Assembly (NCBI GenBank): GCA_903928365.1
Contig: CAIYQV010000089.1
Span: 1-18,661 of the forward strand
Reading direction: 5' to 3'
Source of the DNA: an uncultured Flavobacteriia bacterium
GTDB taxonomy: Bacteria > Bacteroidota > Bacteroidia > Flavobacteriales_D > Crocinitomicaceae
Length of the DNA stretch: 18,661 bases
This document shows, piece by piece, positions 1-7,468 of this stretch (the first letter of the stretch is position 1; every line of letters starts with the position of its first letter). The notes below the pieces were generated by a model. It saw only the letters and a list, made by a program, of their open reading frames with translations. It was not told where the DNA came from and ran no database searches. A program made the translations under genes and the position numbers.

Positions 1-1
1 G

Positions 2-247
2 GACAAGCTTTTAAAGTTATTAGTCGACACTGGTATTGATAAACGCACCATTGTTTCTGGTATCGCTGAGCATTACAAGCCGGAGGAAATTATTGGGAAA
101 ACAGTACAGGTTTTGCTCAATCTCGAGCCACGCAAAATACGTGGGATCGAATCTCAAGGCATGATTCTGATGGCGGAAGATGCAGAAGGCAATTTGAGTT
201 TCATGGTTCCGGAGAAGGGATTTGGCGCAGGAGGAGGTGTACGTTAA
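2..247 (+). CDS. metG: Methionyl-tRNA synthetase, C-terminal end (partial)
   Basis: Only the last 81 residues and the TAA stop are in the window; the catalytic Rossmann domain and anticodon-binding helices lie upstream of base 1. What is visible is the C-terminal tRNA-binding OB-fold appended to many bacterial MetRS enzymes (the Trbp111-like domain that helps dimerisation and non-specific tRNA binding). The diagnostic stretch is YKPEEIIGK followed by V-x-V-L-L-N-L-E-P-R-K-I-R-G and ESQGMILMAED, then a short EKGF tail ending in a Gly-rich GAGGGVR. The enzyme charges tRNA-Met in the cytoplasm. The identification is from family knowledge of this C-terminal signature. A free-standing tRNA-binding protein with the same fold cannot be excluded from this fragment alone, but the spacing and EKGF tail fit MetG best. 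Confidence 0.87.
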   Translation, partial: DKLLKLLVDTGIDKRTIVSGIAEHYKPEEIIGKTVQVLLNLEPRKIRGIESQGMILMAEDAEGNLSFMVPEKGFGAGGGVR

Positions 248-257
248 ACGGAATAAA

Positions 258-320
258 GATCAAAGAATAAGGAACAAGGATTTTTCAATTCGTTCCATCT
301 TTGCTCTTTTTTCTTTGTTC
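258..320. repeat. Imperfect inverted repeat downstream of metG
   Basis: The purine-rich arm at 258-280 (GATCAAAGAATAAGG and on) is complementary to the pyrimidine-rich arm at 298-320 at 18 of 23 positions, with a 17-base loop between them. It sits between the metG stop at 247 and the hypothetical gene start at 334. It could act as a weak stem-loop terminator or mRNA end for metG, or be a copy of a dispersed intergenic repeat; the low-complexity AAAGAA composition makes chance pairing a real possibility. A -7-like CATCTTTG (296-303, one mismatch from TAnnTTTG) lies in its 3' half. Confidence 0.4.
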
Positions 321-333
321 ATTAATCAACAAA

Positions 334-693
334 ATGAAAGACCTCATCTCTCCGTCTGAACTCCAGTTGCAATTTAGCAATGATGCGTTTGTGTTAAAAA
401 CACAGCAGCAAATCGCAAAGGATTTTGACAAATTTAATCTCGGATTTGGAGAACTTTTTCATGATACTGCGTTCCCCAAAAAAGAGATTGAATCGATGAT
501 CGCTGAGCGCATTGCCGAATTAATGAAAGAAGGTGAAACGCGGTTGTTGCAACTGCTCTACACCATTGATCTTCCTGAAAAAGAATTCTTATCTCTTACC
601 ACGGAACCAGATTTTCTTCAGCTGCTTTCAGAAAAGATCCTGTACAGAGAAGCTTACAAAGTTTTTCTTAGGAACAAGTTTTCTTTAAAATGA
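334..693 (+). CDS. Small hypothetical cytoplasmic protein (119 aa)
   Basis: I do not recognise a named family. The ATG at 334 is preferred over an in-frame TTG at 301, because the upstream extension (LFFLCSLINK) is encoded inside the low-complexity inverted repeat and does not look like real protein. The 119-residue product is mixed-charge and probably all-helical, with no signal peptide, membrane segment or metal-binding cysteines. Visible stretches include KTQQQIAKDF near residue 23 and RLLQLLYTID near residue 70; the latter resembles short conserved Bacteroidota proteins of unknown function, but I cannot assign it. It lies 86 bases after metG and 70 bases before the flavin-monooxygenase start, which has its own promoter, so it is probably transcribed with metG or alone. 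Codon use and helical periodicity support a real gene. Confidence 0.7.
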   Translation: MKDLISPSELQLQFSNDAFVLKTQQQIAKDFDKFNLGFGELFHDTAFPKKEIESMIAERIAELMKEGETRLLQLLYTIDLPEKEFLSLTTEPDFLQLLSEKILYREAYKVFLRNKFSLK

Positions 694-711
694 TTCCAAA
701 TTTCGATTGAA

Positions 712-743
712 TTGCTGTTTTTCAAGTAATTGACATAAATTTG
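712..743 (+). promoter_or_regulatory. Bacteroidota-type promoter for the flavin-oxygenase pair
   Basis: A perfect -7 element TAAATTTG (736-743) matches TAnnTTTG, with TTG at 712-714 as the -33 element and a 21-base spacer. Transcription would start about 6-8 bases later, giving a leader of roughly 14 bases before the ATG at 764. No Shine-Dalgarno sequence is visible, as is usual in this phylum. Confidence 0.7.
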
Positions 744-763
744 CAGCGAACTAACCGATAAAC

Positions 764-2038
764 ATGTCACGCTTGCGAAATTGGTTTGGGGCCAGCCACA
801 AACCAAAACAAACCACTCCAAGAAGAGACTTCGACATCTTCTTCAGCTTTTCTAAAATGAATCTAGATGGTACTATCCCTCCGGATGTGCTGTTATACAA
901 CAATCTATTCGAACAAATCGATGCGGCCGACAAACTCGGTTTTAAGAAGGCTTGGGTAGGAGAAGCTCATTTCTCCATCCGACCAGAGCAGAGCAAACCG
1001 AATCCACTGCTTCCACATTTCAATGGGGAGCTTTGCATCAATACGGATATTTTGCAGATTGCACATGTTGCTTACCCACGAACCACACAGATCGAAATCG
1101 GGTCAGCCATACGCAACATACTCGTCAATGGGGGGCCGATCGCACATGCGGAAGCGATCCGAAATTTTCTTACCATTCAGCATGATGAACTGCGACGTTC
1201 AGGCAGAAAACTGAATATTGGTTTTGGAATCGGCCGTTTTGAGTATGCCAATGCCGTTTATGGAGTGGAACCGCGTAATGAACTGGAAAAAAAGGCCTGG
1301 TCAAAGGTGCGTGGTTTGATTCTCAAAGAAGCATGCGAGATCTTTTTACGCCTTCTGAAAGGAGAACTGATCGGATCATCAGATATCCCGACTAAAAAAC
1401 TTCATAAAACCGAATTTAACGACAATCAATGGAAAGAATTGGCGGATTTGGCTGGAATTTCGGAAGATTCTGATCACATCATCATTCCTCCTGTTTGGGA
1501 ATTCGAGCCAATAAAGATCATTCCGGAAGAGGTTCAGCTTGATCTGCTTGACCTCACAGTAGGTTCCCACGATCCTACGTTGCAGGAATACCTGAATCAA
1601 TTCCACCCTGTAAAGGTTTTCAATCTTTCGGTGACACCCAACCAAGTGATTGATGAAACACATGAACGTCTGACAAAGGCATTTCATCCTTCCGGAGGCC
1701 CCTGGAAACGTGCATATATGCCTAGGACGATTATGATCTTTGTCAATGCGGAGAAAGGTCTTACCCCTTCGAAACAATCCGAAAAAGCATCCGAAGAAGC
1801 AAAAAATGCCATGATAGCGTATTGGAAAGCAATGGAAGGAACTGTAGACGAGAAAAAAGTAGCCGAAGGGATGGAAAATGCCTTGTATGGAAATCCGGAT
1901 GAGGTATACAAACAGTTGCAGGAGCGCTTTCATCCGGAAGATCGATTAATGACGTGGTTCGACTTTAACACGAACGATAAGTCGGTGGTTATTCGTCGAA
2001 TGACCGATTTTATGGAATTCGTAGGTAAACGCTGTTAG
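764..2038 (+). CDS. Luciferase-like (LLM class) flavin-dependent monooxygenase
   Basis: This is a 424-residue member of the bacterial luciferase-like superfamily, TIM-barrel enzymes that use reduced FMN (or F420 in other groups) and oxygen to oxidise a small substrate. Supporting features: the N-terminal strand DFDIFFSFSKM (22-32); AADKLGFKKAWVGEAHF (54-70), equivalent to the family's GF-x-x-x-W-x-x-EHHF; TTQIEIGSAIRNI (107-119); KLNIGFGIGRFEY (149-161); and a C-terminal YGNPDEVYKQLQERF (375-389), matching the usual G-x-P-x-x-V-x-x-x-L. Oddities: the family E-H-H is E-A-H here (67-69), and a segment of roughly 90 residues (200-290) has no counterpart I recognise. A basic 20-residue N-terminus precedes the first strand. 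The start at 764 is set by the promoter about 20 bases upstream. The gene ends 2 bases before the next start, so the two are almost certainly co-translated. Such enzymes normally need a flavin reductase; none is encoded here. The substrate is unknown. Confidence 0.85.
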   Translation: MSRLRNWFGASHKPKQTTPRRDFDIFFSFSKMNLDGTIPPDVLLYNNLFEQIDAADKLGFKKAWVGEAHFSIRPEQSKPNPLLPHFNGELCINTDILQIAHVAYPRTTQIEIGSAIRNILVNGGPIAHAEAIRNFLTIQHDELRRSGRKLNIGFGIGRFEYANAVYGVEPRNELEKKAWSKVRGLILKEACEIFLRLLKGELIGSSDIPTKKLHKTEFNDNQWKELADLAGISEDSDHIIIPPVWEFEPIKIIPEEVQLDLLDLTVGSHDPTLQEYLNQFHPVKVFNLSVTPNQVIDETHERLTKAFHPSGGPWKRAYMPRTIMIFVNAEKGLTPSKQSEKASEEAKNAMIAYWKAMEGTVDEKKVAEGMENALYGNPDEVYKQLQERFHPEDRLMTWFDFNTNDKSVVIRRMTDFMEFVGKRC

Positions 2039-2040
2039 CT

Positions 2041-3252
2041 ATGAAAAAGAAACATCTGATCATCGTTGGGGCGGGGATGGTTGGGCCCGCTGCAGCTTTG
2101 TTGCTCAAAGATAAATTTGAACGTATCACTATTCTTGAAAAACGAGCTAATCCAACCGAAGTCGGTGAAAAGCTCACCAAATCTTTACAAATTGTTATCT
2201 CAGCAAAGGGATGGCAAACCATTGACGCACTTGGATTAAGGAAAAAAGTAGAGACGAATTGCATGCCGCTTCATGGTCGCACGGCTCACTATCCGGAGAA
2301 GCAAACCCACTATGAACCCTATGGTAAAAACGGAGAAACTATTTTCTGTATTTCCAGAAAGCGACTTCATTTCATTCTCCTAAAAGAAATTCGCAACTAC
2401 GCGCATATCGAAGTACTTTTTGAGACTGAAATTACCTGCATCCATGAGTCGGATAAACTGATTGAAGTTCGGAACACTTTTGATAGCACAAGTAAAGAAC
2501 TCCACTATGATCTGCTACTTGGTGCTGATGGTGTCGTATCGCATGTGGCACAGCACCTTAATATCGATAACGGACGTAGCCATCAACTGGAAGATGTAAC
2601 CTACCGAGAAATCACCTTCAAAGGGGTACAATTGAATGAACAGACTTTTCATTACGGCCAAGTGGGTTCAGCGATGATTGGTGCTTTTCCGATCAATGCT
2701 ACCGATTACAGTCTTTTTATGGTACATGATCGAAGTGCCTACGCGCATCTATGTTCTGCAACCTATCATAAGCAATTCAATAAAGATTTTTGGTTTGACG
2801 AACAACTTAATGAGCAAGTTCATAAACAACTCATGGAGGCACAGGATGGTTTTTTGGGTTCGGTGAAATGCGAGAAGTGGCATAAATGCAATGAGTTATT
2901 GATTATTGGAGACGCTGCTCACGCCATCCTTCCCTTTATGGGGCAGGGATTAAATGCCGGTCTGGGAGATGTGCATGATCTTTATCTTGCGATGGAAGAT
3001 TCCTATCCAGAAAATTTTGATGTTTTTGTAGAACAACGAAAAAAAGAGGCAAATGCCATTCGCGAGATCTCAGCCTTTCAATTCAGGTACCTCACCCATC
3101 GATTATCGAACGATGAACTTCATCTTTTTCACCAAAAATCAGAACATTACAAAACAAACGGAATACCCAACGTTTATGAGGCCTGTGCCTTCACATTGGA
3201 ATCCTTTGCCAATATTCTTAAAAAGGATCAGGAACTCGAGCAGATGCTGTAA
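2041..3252 (+). CDS. FAD-dependent aromatic hydroxylase, kynurenine 3-monooxygenase-like
   Basis: This 403-residue class A flavoprotein hydroxylase has an N-terminal Rossmann motif GAGMVGPAAALLL (10-22) with the FAD-ribose acid in ILEKR (31-35), a mid-protein LLGADGV (NAD(P)H/FAD 'DG' motif), and a C-terminal GDAAHAILPFMGQGLNAGLGD that binds FAD. It resembles kynurenine 3-monooxygenase more than other members: S-x-x-x-x-x-S-x-KGW (48-58), PLHGR (76-80), PYG (93-95) and the GDAAHAI-PF-GQG-NAG block. R80 and Y94 have the same 14-residue spacing as the Arg/Tyr pair that holds the kynurenine carboxylate in KMO (R83/Y97 in yeast, from memory). The downstream Asn of KMO (N363 in human) appears as Gln in ISAFQF, so the substrate may differ. 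There is no C-terminal membrane anchor. It follows the LLM gene by 2 bases with no promoter of its own. No other kynurenine-pathway gene is in the window, so a true KMO role is unproven. Confidence 0.8.
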   Translation: MKKKHLIIVGAGMVGPAAALLLKDKFERITILEKRANPTEVGEKLTKSLQIVISAKGWQTIDALGLRKKVETNCMPLHGRTAHYPEKQTHYEPYGKNGETIFCISRKRLHFILLKEIRNYAHIEVLFETEITCIHESDKLIEVRNTFDSTSKELHYDLLLGADGVVSHVAQHLNIDNGRSHQLEDVTYREITFKGVQLNEQTFHYGQVGSAMIGAFPINATDYSLFMVHDRSAYAHLCSATYHKQFNKDFWFDEQLNEQVHKQLMEAQDGFLGSVKCEKWHKCNELLIIGDAAHAILPFMGQGLNAGLGDVHDLYLAMEDSYPENFDVFVEQRKKEANAIREISAFQFRYLTHRLSNDELHLFHQKSEHYKTNGIPNVYEACAFTLESFANILKKDQELEQML

Positions 3253-3296
3253 TCAAAACAACTAACGCCACTATCAAAAACTTGTGAATTTTACCA

Positions 3297-3324
3297 TTGC
3301 TTCCCTCTAAATTCCCTAAATTTG
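3297..3324 (+). promoter_or_regulatory. Bacteroidota-type promoter for sucAB
   Basis: A perfect TAAATTTG (3317-3324) is preceded by TTG at 3297-3299 with a 17-base spacer, at the short end of the reported range for flavobacterial promoters. The predicted start near 3331 leaves a leader of about 20 bases to the ATG at 3351. It argues against the in-frame TTG at 3336 as the start codon, since that would sit only about 5 bases into the message. Confidence 0.7.
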
Positions 3325-3350
3325 TGCTTCCATAATTGAGCTCAAGAAAA

Positions 3351-6077
3351 ATGGATAAAGTTTCTTACGTGGGCAATGCAGATGTAAATGCCATTGACCA
3401 CCTCTACCAGCAATACCAGCAAGACCCGGAAAGCGTGGATCTAGGTTGGAAGAAATTCTTTGAAGGATTTGATTTTGCACGAACGAATTACGAAGATGGC
3501 GGAGAAATTCCTGAGAATTTTCAAAAAGAATTTAAAGTCCTGAATCTGATCAACGGTTATCGTACGCGCGGGCACTTGTTCACCAGAACCAACCCAGTTC
3601 GTGATCGTAGAAAGTATACTCCGACCCTGGAAATTGAAAATTTTGGATTGGCAGAAGCTGATCTGGACTTGGTCTTTCAAGCAGGAGATGAAGTTGGACT
3701 TGGTGCAACCTCGCTTCGTGCAATCATTGAGCACCTGGAACAAACCTATTGCCAATCGATTGGAATCGAGTATGTCTATATGCGAGACCCAAACCGCATC
3801 GACTGGCTTAGAAGTAAGATCGAATTAAAGAACAGACCTGTTTTTTCAAAAGATCGCAAAATCCAAATTTTCAAAAAACTAAATCAGGCAACCAATTTCG
3901 AATCATTCCTTGGAAAGAAATTCGTTGGCCAAAAACGTTTTTCGATCGAAGGAGGTGAAGCGCTTATTCCTGCACTGGATACCCTTGTAAATAAGGGATC
4001 TTCTTTAGGCGTTGAATATTTCGTAATGGGAATGGCTCACCGTGGCCGATTGAATACCTTGACCAATATCTTCGAAAAACGTCCGAAAGACATCTTCTCT
4101 GAATTCGAAGGAAAAGAATTTGACTCCGTTGATTATTTTGATGGGGATGTGAAATACCACCAGGGTTTTACTTCACAAGTAACCTTGGAATCAGGAAAAC
4201 AAATTGGGGTAACACTTGCGCCCAACCCATCTCACCTTGAGGCGGTGAATACCGTGGTGGAAGGGATCGCTCGAGCGAAAGTCGACCACGTTTTGAAGGA
4301 CGAGAAAAAGATTTGTCCCGTATTGATCCACGGAGATGCTGCAGTAGCAGGTCAGGGAATTGTTTACGAAACGATTCAAATGGCTCAATTGGACGGTTAC
4401 CGAGCGGGAGGAACAGTTCACCTTGTTGTGAATAATCAGGTTGGATTTACGACAAATTACCTGGATGCCCGTTCTTCTACGTATTGCACAGATGTTGCAA
4501 AAACGACGCTTTGTCCCGTATTCCACGTGAATGGAGACGATATTGAAGCAGTAGTTCAAGCCATTGAAATTGCTATGGAATACCGTCAGGAGTTTAATCG
4601 CGACATCTTTATTGACTTGCTTTGCTACCGTAAATACGGACACAACGAAGGGGATGAGCCGAAATTCACCCAGCCAAGTTTGTATAATATCATTGCAAAG
4701 CACCCGAATCCTAAAGACATCTACTTTACTCAACTTGAGAAAGAAGGTGTTTTGTCTAAGGAAGAAGCGAAAAAATTCGAAGATGCCTACAATGAATACC
4801 TGGAAAGTGAATTCGAGATCTCACGCCAGAATGACAAAGCGTTGGTGTATGATTTCCTGAGTCAAACGTGGGAAGGTTACCGTCACGGTAAAACAAGTGA
4901 TTTCGAGGGCTCACCTGAAACTGGTGTCGACAAAAAGAAATTGATCGAACTCGGAACAAAACTGGCAACACTTCCGGAAGGAAAGAAATACTTCCGCAAG
5001 ATCGCAAAGATCTTCGAGGACCGTTTGAATGCAATCAAGGAAGACCGCTTGGATTGGGGATCAGCTGAGATGTTAGCTTATGCGACATTGCTTGTGGAAG
5101 GTCACCCCGTGCGTATTTCCGGTCAGGATGTAGAACGAGGGACGTTCTCTCACCGTCATGCAGTAGTAAAAACGGAAGATACAGAGGAGGAGATCGAAAC
5201 GTTGAACATGCTTTCAGACAAGCAGGCGAAGTTCTCTGTTTACAACTCACTGCTTTCTGAATATGGGGTGCTTGGATTCGAATACGGATATTCCTTGGCC
5301 ACTCCAAATGCATTAACGATTTGGGAAGCGCAATTCGGAGATTTCTTCAATGGTGCTCAAATCATGATCGATCAGTTCATTTCTGCAGGCGAGGACAAAT
5401 GGGCGACACAAACCGGATTGGTGATGCTTCTTCCTCACGGGTATGAAGGTCAGGGTGCTGAACACTCCAGCGGTCGCATGGAACGTTTCCTTCAACAGTG
5501 TGCAGACAACAATATGCAGATCGTGAACACCTCTAATCCCGCAAATCATTTCCACCTACTAAGAAGACAATTGAAGCGTGAATTCCGTAAACCGTTGGTG
5601 GTATTTTCACCGAAAATGCTCTTACGTTATCCTGCCGCAACCTCTTCATTGGACGAAATGGCGAAAGGATCGTTCCAGGAAGTGATCGATGATCCAAATG
5701 CGAAAGCAGCAAATGTGGATACGGTCGTATTCTGTTCAGGAAAATTCTACTACGAAATGAAGGAAAAGGCGGCTGAATACGGTGTAGACAATATGGCCTT
5801 TGTTCGTTTGGAGCAGTTGTATCCATTACCGAAAAAACAAATCGATGCGATCCTTTCAAAATACAAAGGCGCAAAAAATATTCTTTGGGCACAGGAAGAG
5901 CCTTCCAACATGGGGGCGTGGACCTATATCGCCATGTCAATGAGAGAAATTCCTTTCATTGGTATTTGTAGAAATGCCACCGCTGCCGCAGCTGAAGGAT
6001 CGAAAAAATTACATGAAAAACGCTTGAAACAACTTTACGAAGACTTGTTCAAGTTCGCAAAAGTCAACGCTAAATAA
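3351..6077 (+). CDS. sucA: 2-oxoglutarate dehydrogenase E1 component
   Basis: This thiamine-diphosphate-dependent subunit decarboxylates 2-oxoglutarate and passes the succinyl group to the lipoyl arm of E2 in the TCA cycle. At 908 residues from ATG 3351 it is close to the usual length (about 930). The N-terminus has the E2-binding signature DHLYQQYQQDPESVDLGW (16-33). The core shows MGMAHRGRLNTL (227-238), NPSHLEAVNTVVEG (292-305), HGDAAVAGQG (328-337) and, at the end of the ThDP/Mg site, NNQVGFTT (361-368). The C-terminal transketolase-like part includes SQTWEGYRHG, GQDVERGTFSHRH, LLPHGYEGQGAEHSS and NPANHFHLLRRQ, all typical of SucA. It is not the actinobacterial fused E1-E2 form. An upstream TTG would add five residues (MSSRK) but lies too near the predicted transcription start. 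sucB follows after 11 bases; the E3 subunit (lpd) is not in the window. Confidence 0.97.
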   Translation: MDKVSYVGNADVNAIDHLYQQYQQDPESVDLGWKKFFEGFDFARTNYEDGGEIPENFQKEFKVLNLINGYRTRGHLFTRTNPVRDRRKYTPTLEIENFGLAEADLDLVFQAGDEVGLGATSLRAIIEHLEQTYCQSIGIEYVYMRDPNRIDWLRSKIELKNRPVFSKDRKIQIFKKLNQATNFESFLGKKFVGQKRFSIEGGEALIPALDTLVNKGSSLGVEYFVMGMAHRGRLNTLTNIFEKRPKDIFSEFEGKEFDSVDYFDGDVKYHQGFTSQVTLESGKQIGVTLAPNPSHLEAVNTVVEGIARAKVDHVLKDEKKICPVLIHGDAAVAGQGIVYETIQMAQLDGYRAGGTVHLVVNNQVGFTTNYLDARSSTYCTDVAKTTLCPVFHVNGDDIEAVVQAIEIAMEYRQEFNRDIFIDLLCYRKYGHNEGDEPKFTQPSLYNIIAKHPNPKDIYFTQLEKEGVLSKEEAKKFEDAYNEYLESEFEISRQNDKALVYDFLSQTWEGYRHGKTSDFEGSPETGVDKKKLIELGTKLATLPEGKKYFRKIAKIFEDRLNAIKEDRLDWGSAEMLAYATLLVEGHPVRISGQDVERGTFSHRHAVVKTEDTEEEIETLNMLSDKQAKFSVYNSLLSEYGVLGFEYGYSLATPNALTIWEAQFGDFFNGAQIMIDQFISAGEDKWATQTGLVMLLPHGYEGQGAEHSSGRMERFLQQCADNNMQIVNTSNPANHFHLLRRQLKREFRKPLVVFSPKMLLRYPAATSSLDEMAKGSFQEVIDDPNAKAANVDTVVFCSGKFYYEMKEKAAEYGVDNMAFVRLEQLYPLPKKQIDAILSKYKGAKNILWAQEEPSNMGAWTYIAMSMREIPFIGICRNATAAAAEGSKKLHEKRLKQLYEDLFKFAKVNAK

Positions 6078-6088
6078 TACGTATAGAT

Positions 6089-7354
6089 ATGTCAATTCTG
6101 GAAATGAAAGTACCAAGTCCCGGTGAATCGATCTCTGAAGTAGAGATTGCTCAATGGCTTGTGTCCGACGGAGATTATGTAACCAAAGACCAGGCAATTG
6201 CCGAGGTAGATTCAGATAAAGCAACGCTAGAACTTCCTGCAGAAGAAAGTGGAATCATTACACTGAAAGCTGCTGAAGGGGATGTGGTAAAAGTCGGACA
6301 AGTAGTATGTCTGATCGACACCTCAGCTGCTGCTCCAGCAGGAAAAACTCCTGAGGCAGTGAAAGAGGAAGCTCCAAAAGCAGAAGTGGCAGCGCCCGTT
6401 GTGAAAGAAGAAAAAACGGTAGCCCCGAATCCGGATCCAGTTAAGAAAGAGTCGTATGCGAATGGAACTCCATCTATTGCCGCGGCAAAAATCATGGCTG
6501 AAAACGGTGTTCCTGCAACTAAAGTGAATGGCACAGGGAAAGACGGACGCATCACTAAACAAGATGTGGTTGCTGCTATGTCTGCAGGATTCGATACAAC
6601 TGCAGCTACTGCCTGGGGTGGAAGCCGCGAGCAAACCAGAGAAAAGATGTCGATGTTGCGCCGCAAGATCGCTGAGCGTTTGGTTTCCGTGAAGAACGAG
6701 ACCGCTATGCTGACTACGTTCAATGAGGTGGATATGAAACCGATCATGGATCTAAGAGCAAAGTACAAGGATGCCTTTGCAAAACACCATGAGGTGAATC
6801 TTGGTTTTATGTCGTTCTTTACAAAGGCTGTTACGGAAGCATTAAATTTATTCCCTGCAGTGAATGCTCAGATCGATGGAAACGAAATGGTCTTGCATAA
6901 ATACGCAGATATCGGAATAGCGGTGTCATCTCCGAAAGGATTAATGGTTCCAGTTGTCCGAAATGCAGAACAAATGTCATTGGCTGAGATTGAGCGTGAA
7001 ATCAAACGACTCGCAATTAAAGCAAGAGACGGTAAGATCACTCCAGATGACATGACCGGTGGAACATTTACCATTACAAATGGTGGTGTATTTGGTTCTA
7101 TGTTGTCCACACCGATCATTAATCCTCCTCAATCTGCTATTCTTGGAATGCACAATATCGTTGAGCGCCCTGTTGCAGTGAATGGTCAGGTAGAGATCCG
7201 TCCAATCATGTATGTAGCATTGTCCTATGACCACCGCATTATTGATGGAAAAGAATCGGTTGGATTCCTTGTAAAAGTTAAAGAAATGTTAGAGAACCCT
7301 GAGCGAATGCTGTTTGGAGCGAAAGATCCTCACGCCGTATTATTGGGACTGTAA
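6089..7354 (+). CDS. sucB: Dihydrolipoamide succinyltransferase (E2 of 2-oxoglutarate dehydrogenase)
   Basis: This 421-residue core subunit transfers the succinyl group from its lipoyl arm to CoA. Domains in order: a single lipoyl domain (2-77) with the lipoylated lysine K44 in DSDKATLELP; an Ala/Pro/Glu/Lys-rich swinging linker (about 82-128); the peripheral subunit-binding domain around PSIAAAKIMAENG and GKDGRITKQDV (about 129-168); and the chloramphenicol-acetyltransferase-like catalytic domain (about 190-421), with MSFFTKAV, GTFTITNGGVFGS and the active-site H382-x-x-x-D386-G in SYDHRIIDG. The EVDSDKA lipoyl motif and TNGGVFGS stretch favour succinyl- over acetyltransferase, and the sucA neighbour settles the matter. 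One lipoyl domain is normal for SucB. Cotranscribed with sucA (11-base gap) and closed by the terminator at 7373-7408. Confidence 0.97.
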   Translation: MSILEMKVPSPGESISEVEIAQWLVSDGDYVTKDQAIAEVDSDKATLELPAEESGIITLKAAEGDVVKVGQVVCLIDTSAAAPAGKTPEAVKEEAPKAEVAAPVVKEEKTVAPNPDPVKKESYANGTPSIAAAKIMAENGVPATKVNGTGKDGRITKQDVVAAMSAGFDTTAATAWGGSREQTREKMSMLRRKIAERLVSVKNETAMLTTFNEVDMKPIMDLRAKYKDAFAKHHEVNLGFMSFFTKAVTEALNLFPAVNAQIDGNEMVLHKYADIGIAVSSPKGLMVPVVRNAEQMSLAEIEREIKRLAIKARDGKITPDDMTGGTFTITNGGVFGSMLSTPIINPPQSAILGMHNIVERPVAVNGQVEIRPIMYVALSYDHRIIDGKESVGFLVKVKEMLENPERMLFGAKDPHAVLLGL

Positions 7355-7372
7355 AAGATAAAAATTAGATAA

Positions 7373-7408
7373 ACCGGTGACTTCGCTCGTCGAAGTGCCG
7401 GTTTTTTT
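7373..7408 (+). terminator. Rho-independent terminator of sucAB
   Basis: A GC-rich stem (ACCGGTGACTTCG, 7373-7385) pairs with CGAAGTGCCGGT (7391-7402), with one small bulge, a 5-base loop CTCGT, and a T run at 7402-7408. It lies 18 bases after the sucB stop. Confidence 0.9.
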
Positions 7409-7442
7409 ATGCCAAATATTTTTTATTACTAACCCGTTTTAG

Positions 7443-7450
7443 TATCTTTG
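7443..7450 (+). promoter_or_regulatory. -7 element for the TPR protein gene
   Basis: TATCTTTG is a perfect TAnnTTTG match 18 bases before the ATG at 7469. No clear TTG at the -33 position is seen. A transcription start near 7457 gives a leader of about 12 bases, which rules out the in-frame TTG at 7448, because that codon lies inside the -7 element. Confidence 0.6.
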
Positions 7451-7468
7451 GATTCTAAAACCATCTCT

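Noticed and set aside
301..333. TTG-initiated extension of the small hypothetical gene
   Set aside because: The extension is coded in the inverted repeat arm and gives an implausible hydrophobic fragment; ATG 334 is better.
2041..3252. Alternative reading of the FAD enzyme as a tetracycline-inactivating monooxygenase (TetX-like)
   Set aside because: The PLHGR / PYG spacing and the GDAAHAI-PF-GQG-NAG block fit KMO better; shared features are only the general class A flavoprotein motifs.
3336..3350. TTG start extending sucA by five residues
   Set aside because: Only about 5 bases after the predicted transcription start; ATG 3351 gives the family N-terminus.
4191..4733. 180-residue open frame on the minus strand inside sucA
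   Set aside because: It is fully antisense to conserved sucA codons, has no family resemblance and no promoter; it arises from sucA codon bias.
6175..6768. 197-residue Ala/Ser/Thr-rich open frame on the minus strand inside sucB
   Set aside because: Antisense to the lipoyl domain and Ala/Pro linker; its low-complexity composition mirrors the linker codons.
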